NCBI GenBank assembly: GCA_008802785.1
Contig: VUYT01000028.1
Coordinates: 124,001-188,000, forward strand
From: Symmetrospora coprosmae
Lineage: Eukaryota; Basidiomycota; Cystobasidiomycetes; Symmetrosporaceae
Reading direction: 5' to 3'
DNA length: 64,000 nucleotides
Position numbers and translations under genes: made by a program. Each line of letters opens with the position of its first letter. The stretch's first letter is position 1. This document shows positions 57,234-64,000 of this stretch, piece after piece. The notes under the pieces are model-generated. The model was not told the origin of the DNA and made no database searches. It was given only the letters and a program-made list of their open reading frames with translations.

Positions 57234-58424
57234 ATGCTCTCTTCTCACCGCTCGTCCGCCTCCCTCGTCGCGGCCCTCGCTGGTCCCGTCCTCCTCGCTG
57301 GGATGGCAAAGGCCCAGCTCAACGGGCTGCGCGGGACCATCCCCGGCTCGCTCCACCAGTGCGAGGTGCGTCATGTCGCTGGCATTGTGCCGCGTCCTGC
57401 CCGTCTCTCCTCGCCATGCTGCAGTGTCTGATTGATGTCCATCTGTCTCTCGCCTTGTTGCTCGTTTGCGCCTCACCCGTCGCGTCCTTCAATGGCAACA
57501 TTCCTCGACCTGGACTCGACCATGGACTCGCCAATCTAAACCGTACGACATGCAGTCGACCAACATGTTCTTTTTCGATAGCTCCAACACTCGGTCCGTC
57601 CTACCGTATTCCTGCTGCTTGCTGTGCCTTCACACTGACGCGACCCGCCTCTCCTGCAGACCCCTCACCGTGCTCTTCCTGCCCACGGCCGACGTTCCTG
57701 CCTCTGCCCGGAGCGGGACAGTCCAGCTCGCCGACGCTGCGGGCTACTCGCCTCTCCAGGTCATCGAGGGCATCACTACGCCCGATGCGGCAGCCTACGA
57801 CTTCACTCTCCAGCTTGCTGAGGGGACCGAGTTCGAGGTGTTTGCGTTCTTCGAGAACGGAGAGGGAAAGGCACTCAGCCTCACTAGGACTGTCACCACC
57901 GCGCTGCCCAATGCTAGCTCGTGCCTGACCAACGTCCAGACCACGTGGGCTGCAGCGTACTCCAGGAGCATGTCGTCGCTACAGACAGTGTCGCTGATCC
58001 TCATCCCGTTGTTTCCGACAGCGTCGGAGGCGTTGCCGCAGCTGCCACGACGTCGAGCTCGAGCTCGAGCACGAGGTCGTCTAGCACTTCGTCGACCTCG
58101 TCCCGCTCAACAAGCTCGAGCATGAGCACTTCCCGCTCGACTTCCTCCACTTCTGCCCGGTCGACCACTTCGCCGACCTCAGCGTCAGTCAAAGTCTCTA
58201 CGTCCGGTCCTCTGTTTCTCTGCTGAGCTGACTCTCGTGCTGTGCCTGCTCTCTTCCGCCGCCCTTTCGGCACCAGCCCTACTGCCACCGCGCCCGCCGC
58301 CAACACCAACTTCGCCTCCCTTTCCAGCATCATCCCCTCGCCCACTGGCGCTGCCAGCCGCAACGCCGCAGGCGCCGTGGCCGGCGTTCTCGGAGCTGCT
58401 GTCGCTGGTCTTGCTCTTCTCTAA
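57234..58424 (+). CDS. Serine-rich GPI-anchored secreted protein
   Basis: Exons 57234-57365, 57556-57593, 57660-57944, 58022-58213 and 58277-58424 give 264 aa. A signal peptide is followed by a beta-type domain with paired cysteines (HQCE ... NASSC), a Ser/Thr-rich stalk ([19 protein letters not shown]) and a C-terminal hydrophobic GPI signal (SRNAAGAVAGVLGAAVAGLA). This is the layout of fungal Ser/Thr-rich GPI wall proteins with a Kre9/Knh1-like N-terminal domain. The donors of introns 3 and 4 (GTGGGC, GTTTCT) are chosen by phase; alternatives exist, so the stalk ends are approximate. Confidence 0.72.
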
Positions 58425-59016
58425 ACAGCGACTCGCTGGCTGGTCTACCCTACGTCGGGACAAAGAGGCTGCATAGTCTAGCTGGCCTCGACTGACACTG
58501 CTCTGTACATAGCGCGACGACCCTGCTGCTTTCGAGACGAGGAGCGATGTGAATCATCATGCTCTTGTCTAACCACCTCTATTCGTCTACCCCCCCTCAC
58601 CCGTATGTCCCATACGTCTACCTAGATGCGGCCCCTGCAACGCGTGCTTTCGTTGTCCGATTACCATCGACCGCGGCGACCGTTCAGTACGGGCTTCGAG
58701 GAAGTGCTGATGTCGGTGTTCGTGCTGCAAAGTAGCTCTTCAGGCTGAAGTGAAGCCCGCTATTCCCGTCTTCGATCTCCAAAAAATAGATGCAGAGGGT
58801 TACGGACAGCCGGTGCTTAGGTCCGTCGCTGATGCTGTCGGTTCTCTGCCATCCTTCCCTCTGTCGTGATAAGAGCATTCTTTCCCTCTATCTCTCATGC
58901 TCGTCCCTCATCTTTCACCTCTGTGCTCAGTACGGTTCCGCTCCCAACTCTTGCTGGCTCGCTCGCTGCCAGTCATCTCAGACTCCCACCTCAGGCACTC
59001 GGAACGCACAAAGCAC
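58425..59016. other. Intergenic, 592 bp
   Basis: 3' flank of the GPI-protein gene and promoter of the FAD monooxygenase; CT-rich near 58860-58920. No gene is seen. Confidence 0.35.
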
Positions 59017-60467
59017 ATGATGACGCGACAGGCGTCCGGTGTGCCTGATGCGCACTCAACCAGTGCTCGACGTGTCCTCATCGTCGGCGCGGGCATCGCA
59101 GGCCCCTGTCTAGCCCTCAGTCTTGCCCAGCACGGCATTCGTTCGACACTCTTCGAGGTCCGGGATTCGCCGAGCGCAGGCGGGGCTTCCATCAGATTGG
59201 GTCCAAATGGTCTACAAGTCCTGGATCGCTACGTTGGGCATGGCGTATACGAGCGTCTCCGAGCAGATGGATTCACCTATCGGCGCTTTGTCGCCATCGC
59301 GGAGAATGGGGACAAGTTTGGCGAGATCAAGGTTGGCTACGATGAGGGTGAAGGCTACCCTGCGGTGCGGGTCATGCGCACGACGTTGCATCGTATCCTG
59401 CTGGATGCTGTCGAGGAGGAACAGAAACGCGGAATGATCCAGATTCGATATGGCGCCAAGGTCGCCCGAATCGAGGAGGGAGGCGACAAGGTGCGTGCAC
59501 ATTTTCAAGATGGGTCCAGCGCCGAGGGTGAGTGTTCACATCTGGTCTGACGACCAGGCGTCGACGCCACCGCCAGCGTGGTCTAGCCTACTGACCAAGC
59601 CCCCTGCGGATGCGTACTACAGGCGGCTGCATCATCGGAGCAGACGGTACGCATTCGAAGGTTCGGGAGCATGTCCTGGGTGACAAGGCGCCATCGCCCA
59701 CCTTTGACCGCCTCTGCGTCGTGTACGGCTTCCTGCCGGCTTCCTCCATCGCTCGCATGCCGGACGCAGAGGCATCGTCGCCTTCTGACTCCGCCGATAC
59801 AGATAACCCGGCGCTAGCAGGCAGTACATTCGCTCTTCCTGGCTTTGTCTGGACGGCCGCAGGGATGTTCATGGTGATCCCGCATGACAAGTCCGGCGAG
59901 CAGCTGGCGTGGTGCATTGTGCGCTCTGTCGAGAACGACATGACGCGTGCCGTGTGGGCAGACTTCGAGCGATCCGGCGAAGGGGCGCGCCTCGCCAAGG
60001 CCGACTACGCCGGCATTGCGACTGAGCCGCTGCGCTCGATACTCGACAGCTCGCGTGAGGAGGACGCGCGGCTGTGGCCCTCTTACAGCATCCCGGATAT
60101 CCCGCACTGGTCGGCGGGACGAGCGTGCCTCATAGGCGATGCAGCGCATGCCATGCCGCCGAACGGGCAGGGTGCCTCACTCGCCCTCGAGGATGCAGCT
60201 ATTCTCACTCGCCTGCTCGTCTCGAAGCCGCAAGCGGAATGGAATGCCGAGCTGTTCGCGCGATTCGAGCGGATCCGCCGTCCCAGAATCAAGAAGATCA
60301 GAGGGACAACGGACACGAGCAGTGATGCAAAGCGCAAGGCAGGGCCATGGGTGTGGTACGTCAAGAAGACGGTGTTCCGCGCCTTCTTCTGGTGGAAGGG
60401 CGGGGTGTTTAATCACTTCGAGGACACTGCATATGATGTTGATGGCATTGATATTAAGAATGCCTAG
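59017..60467 (+). CDS. FAD-dependent aromatic-type monooxygenase
   Basis: Exons 59017-59527 and 59623-60467 give 451 aa. An in-frame ATG at 58897 exists, but its extra 40 residues look like translated leader. VLIVGAGIAGPCLALSLAQHG is the N-terminal FAD motif, the intron falls inside a Gly codon just before CIIGADGTHSKVRE (the DG motif), and LIGDAAHAMPPNGQGASLALED is the second FAD block. This is the para-hydroxybenzoate hydroxylase fold; it hydroxylates or oxidises small organic substrates with NAD(P)H and O2. A C-terminal hydrophobic patch (VFRAFFWWKGGVF) may contact membrane. Substrate unknown; no secondary-metabolite cluster is visible around it. Confidence 0.9.
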
Positions 60468-61279
60468 TAACCTATATCGCTAAGCTAGAAAGCATCTACT
60501 TGTGCTATCGTTGTTAATCACCGAAGCCTGTAGTCCTGTGCGCAGTCTAAAGTCCCGAGCTCGAGGCGGACGGGTCTGCCTTTGCGCAACTCGGAGTTTC
60601 GCCCGGAATATGGCCTGAGCGATGCGCTTGGTGCCTGTCGCTCGCTCCGCGGATGTCTGTCGCTCGGATCGCCTTCGTTCGCAGAAGCGCGAACGGTCGT
60701 TGCTGAAACATGGCCGAGGCACCGACGCATGCCCAACCCGAGCTCAGGAGGTCCAGGCAAGGCCGAATCGGATAGACTGACGAGGTCCGTGCGAGTTCGC
60801 CGCGAAGAGCCTGCAGGACGTCCACGCACAGACCGGACATCTCTGGATGCTGTGCGCAGCTTGCGCGCTATCAGCACGGACCTCATCCGATCCGGATTCA
60901 TCCAGGCTACCTTCAGCCAAGGCCCTTCGTTTCCCGTATGCGCCTGCTGACACCATCCCGCCCATCGCCGACGGTCATTCGGTGCGCACTGCGCTTTCGC
61001 GGGCCGCAATCGTGTCTCTCACCCCGGACGGCGGGTCCCGCTGGGAGAATGCCTCGACTCAGAGCCTCGTTGGGCGGGTCCATCAGACCTCCGGGGCGCA
61101 AGCCGTTCTCTCCATTGACGTCCAGTTCTCCTGTTCTTCCTTCCTTCTCCGTCCCATCTCGACACATATCGTGACTGTCCAAGGCGTCGCAGTTTGCCGA
61201 TTCCTCTACCTAGCGTTACTCGCATACTGTCGTTCCTTGCCTCAGTCACATCATCTCTACATTCCATCCATCTACAACG
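60468..61279. other. Intergenic, 812 bp
   Basis: Between the monooxygenase and DUF6534 genes on the same strand. Open frames on both strands lack domain character. Promoter is likely in the second half. Confidence 0.35.
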
Positions 61280-62984
61280 ATGTCGGCCACGAGTATCAAC
61301 ATGCACGTCGCCGTTGGCGCCCTGTCAATCGGCAGCAGCGTCAACTTCATGCTACTGGCGCTGGAACTCACCCAAGTCTACCGATACTACCGGTCGTACT
61401 ACGAGAAAGATCCTTTCTTCCTCAAGATAGTCGTCGCTACGGCTGTGCTCCTTGACTGCTTCCAATCTGCCACAAACGCGAGCTGTGTCTACGGGTACGC
61501 TCACCCCTGACTCGCAGATGGCATCTGCCTTGACTAATCTGGCACCGTCTCTGGTCTTAGCTACACTATTACCCATTTCGGCGACTACAACAATCTCCTA
61601 AAGCAGGGTCAGTTATCCATACGTATCCATAGGTATGATCACTAAGCCGGCTAGTCGGGTGGTCTGACGGAGTGCCATCCAACATCTCCTAGGTTTCGAA
61701 ATTCCAGTCTATCTTGCAGTCACGGGCATCGTTGGTGGTATCTGCCAGGGCTACCTGACATGGCGGCTCTTCAAGCTCTCCAAGAACTGGATTCTCGTGT
61801 GGGTATTAGCACGTATCGCCAAATCACGTTCTCGTGCTGACAATCCCTCGCACATGTGCACCGGAATTCACGCAGCGGTATCGCAACTCTGATCGTCGTT
61901 GCCGGAGTAAGCTCAGCCGCCTCCTGTGCGCTTGAGTATTGCACCGGCTGAACTGGCAATGCCTTCCCAGACCGCCTGCGCCGTCTTGACGGCCGTCTTC
62001 ATCGTCAAGTACGCCGAGTACAGCCAAAGGCACAGTGAGTGCGACAAAGGCTCGCCCCCGTGCCGGTGTCACCGTTATGGAGCTGACTCTGCTGAACCTT
62101 CAGTGGTTGTCATTCCCGTCACCATCTGGCTCACCTGCGAGGCTGCGGGAGACGTCCTTCTAGCTGTCTCGCTCATCGGCTTCCTCTTCGCGTACCGCTC
62201 GCAGACCGAGTTTGACCGAACCAAATCGTGAGTCATGAATTGACTGGCCGCTACGTGAGCGAAGAGAGCCTGACGATATGTTACTCGCACATGGTAGCCT
62301 CCTGCAGCGCCTCATCCTGATGTCTGCCCAATCCGGATCAGTCACCTCCATCGTCGCTCTTATCGCCCTCTGCATTTATCTATCAGACAACGAGGGCAAC
62401 GTCTCGGTCGGCAGTGAGTCAAGACTTTTCGATGTCCGGATTCCAACAGACTGATGCGATTGCGGACCCTCCACCAGTTGCGTTCTGCCTTGGTCGTCTC
62501 TACACCTTGACGATGCTGCTCAGTGCGTGCTCCCCCGAGTTTCTCAGTCTGCCTCATAGCCCTGACTGACGCTGCTGCACTACCGATCTACAGACCTGAA
62601 CATCCGAGGAGCCGGCAACGTGCAGGCTGGCTCGAGCGGCGGTGCCGGCAAGACGACTACTTTCGCGTATCCGCTCGGGCAGACACGCATGGGCCGCGAG
62701 AATGCAGTTCAGGAGGAGACGATGCATGCCATGTACGTCGACCTCAGGTCGTCATCCGGCGTCCCAACGTATACTCACACCATGTCATTCGCTTTCTTCT
62801 CGCGAGCAGCACGGTGCAGCACGACGTCAACATCCACATTGACGACGAGCGAGACGACTTTACGGTCGAGAAGCGCAGCGTTCCGGTCATGTTCGTGAAC
62901 GACCAGCGCGAGACTTCGGATCTCGAGTACGACGGCGAGAGCCAAAAGAGCATGTCGAAAGTGGCATACCTCCCGGGGCAATGA
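61280..62984 (+). CDS. Seven-helix membrane protein, DUF6534 type
   Basis: Ten exons give 353 aa: 61280-61494, 61561-61607, 61693-61798, 61876-61906, 61971-62034, 62104-62227, 62298-62413, 62478-62522, 62594-62732 and 62810-62984. About seven hydrophobic segments occur, ending with FCLGRLYTLTMLLN, the short motif before the cytosolic tail that typifies DUF6534 proteins, a family greatly expanded in basidiomycetes and of unknown function. The N-terminal segment (GALSIGSSVNFMLLALELTQVY) and YTITHFGDY also fit. The tail is Gly-rich, then acidic. The high exon density is typical of the family. A receptor or sensor role is often proposed but unproven. Confidence 0.82.
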
Positions 62985-63348
62985 GCGCCGTCAGCGGTCG
63001 GCAGGAGAGGACAGGGAAAGAGGCAGGCCCTAAATTAGGCACCACATTCGTTGAGAGGTAGACTACTGCTTAGGGTAGAGCGTGCATGTAGAGAGATGAG
63101 GATGCAGCTGCTGAAGGAAGACAATGCTACCATGTACTCTATGCGACGCGACCTCGTCTCCGTCATCCGTCCTGCGTCACGTGCCCTCTTGTTGTTCTCT
63201 TTCCCTCTTCCCCTCCCGCGATTCTTCTGCGGTGCTCGTGTTCAGAAAGAGTGCAGGCGGAGACGCTCTGCAAGCTCGTCTGAATTAGGAGAGAGTCTTC
63301 CCTCCTCGCCCCCTGGAAGCCGCCTCAGCCCGTACGGCCAGACGCGCC
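62985..63348. other. Intergenic, 364 bp
   Basis: 3' flank of the DUF6534 gene and upstream region of the next gene; CT-rich around 63180-63230. No gene is seen. Confidence 0.35.
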
Positions 63349-64000
63349 ATGCCAGGGCAGAAGAGGGCCAGGGAGGACGGCGCGCGCGAGGGAAGCGCAG
63401 TATCGCAGGCGAGTTCGGCCAAGGAGCAAAGCAGGAGCAAGAAGAAGAGCAAGCACAGCGACAAAGGGTTGTCTGATGCTCCACCCCTCACCGCTCGCTC
63501 CGTGTCTCTGGCGATGCTGCCCACTCTCAAAGCCACGTCGCCCACTTTGCGCGTTGGTGGCAGCGGCGCCCACGGCATCCAGGCACTCCAAGCTGGAGGG
63601 CAACAGAAAGGCCAGAAGCCAGCGAAAGCTCTCATCGATCATTCAGTGGTAGCACTGGGTACCATCGCCGCTCTCAAGGTCATGTCTTCCCCCATCTTCA
63701 CCGTCACCTTCGCCCTCGTCGCTCCGCCCTCTCCGCCCGTCTCGGGAGACGCCCCCGCAACCTCCGCTCTGACGGAGAACGGAGGTAACAGACATCAGTC
63801 ACACTCACTCTCTCACCTACCGTACACTTCCTTCGTCTCATCATCCTCCCTTCTCCCGCCCGACGCTCTCGAGGTTACCCTGTCTGGCGACTGGGCACAG
63901 CAGCTGTGTGGCAACGACCTGCACTCGCCAGTGCTCAAGAACGGCTGCACCCTTGCCTTGTCTTTCAAGCAGGGCAAGTGGGATGCCAAGCCGCACACCT
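63349..64000 (+). CDS. Unidentified protein, 3' end beyond window
   Basis: The frame from ATG 63349 stays open to the window edge (217 codons). The N-terminus is Lys/Ser-rich (SRSKKKSKHSDKG), possibly a nuclear localisation signal. It is followed by a more ordered part (SSPIFTVTFALVAPPS ... ALEVTLSGDWAQQLCGND ... GCTLALSFKQGKWD) with alternating hydrophobics suggestive of a beta-barrel such as an OB-fold. A telomere- or ssDNA-binding protein is conceivable but not shown. Introns cannot be judged. Confidence 0.55.
   Translation, partial: MPGQKRAREDGAREGSAVSQASSAKEQSRSKKKSKHSDKGLSDAPPLTARSVSLAMLPTLKATSPTLRVGGSGAHGIQALQAGGQQKGQKPAKALIDHSVVALGTIAALKVMSSPIFTVTFALVAPPSPPVSGDAPATSALTENGGNRHQSHSLSHLPYTSFVSSSSLLPPDALEVTLSGDWAQQLCGNDLHSPVLKNGCTLALSFKQGKWDAKPHT

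Noticed and set aside
53097-62984. Secondary-metabolite cluster around EGT1 and the FAD monooxygenase
   Set aside because: No synthase, terpene cyclase, NRPS/PKS or dedicated transporter is present; neighbours are unrelated.
1-64000. Mobile elements, virus-like elements, CRISPR arrays, rRNA genes
   Set aside because: No reverse transcriptase, integrase, active transposase, terminal repeats, spaced direct repeats or rRNA signatures were seen. The CENP-B-type protein lacks a catalytic domain and is treated as a host gene.

Overview
The window is nuclear DNA of a filamentous or yeast-like fungus, most likely a basidiomycete. It is GC-rich. Nearly every gene is interrupted by short introns (about 45-140 nt) with GT..AG ends, and UTRs are pyrimidine-rich. 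The gene content points the same way: a PMA1 proton pump, PEX8, a fused ergothioneine synthase, a serine-rich GPI wall protein and a seven-helix protein of the basidiomycete DUF6534 type. I see no transposon, virus-like element or CRISPR array. All gene models were spliced by hand by requiring GT..AG introns, matching phases and family conservation.

Layout. 1-2.1 kb: two convergent, homologous small secreted proteins. 2.4-4.2 kb: a YAR1-like ankyrin protein, an unidentified three-exon gene and a tRNA-Ser(AGA). 4.2-6.9 kb: a long non-coding stretch ahead of PMA1. 6.9-14.3 kb: PMA1, PEX8 and a small unidentified gene in tandem. 14.5-21.0 kb: a secreted GH3 beta-glucosidase that carries one apparent frameshift, and a WW/FF-domain transcription elongation and splicing factor. 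21.2-28.1 kb: epoxide hydrolase, steroid 5-alpha-reductase-like enzyme, F-box-like protein, cysteine-rich secreted protein and four-helix membrane protein. 28.6-31.1 kb: a UPF0390 protein and an SRAP/HMCES DNA-protein crosslink enzyme sharing one promoter. 31.2-38.4 kb: a large CENP-B-type HTH protein and a short-chain dehydrogenase. 40.5-51.4 kb: Cdc25-type RasGEF, a Mug190/tricalbin-like SMP-C2 lipid-transfer protein and ARL8. 51.6-64 kb: an unidentified gene, EGT1, a GPI-anchored serine-rich protein, an FAD monooxygenase, a DUF6534 membrane protein and the 5' part of one more gene.

The most striking signal is unusually small exons. ARL8 makes sense only with a 3-nt internal exon that restores the invariant TVGFN switch motif. 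The GH3 gene needs an 11-nt internal exon. The SRAP gene starts with an 11-nt coding exon that carries its catalytic cysteine. The SDR gene has 18- and 20-nt exons, and EGT1 has a 21-nt exon. A standard gene finder would probably misannotate several of these.

The genes look like ordinary housekeeping and secretome loci rather than one pathway cluster. Functional links are local: membrane energisation (PMA1), peroxisome biogenesis (PEX8), Ras and Arl signalling and trafficking (RasGEF, ARL8), ER-PM lipid contact (Mug190-like), and redox or genome protection (EGT1, SRAP).
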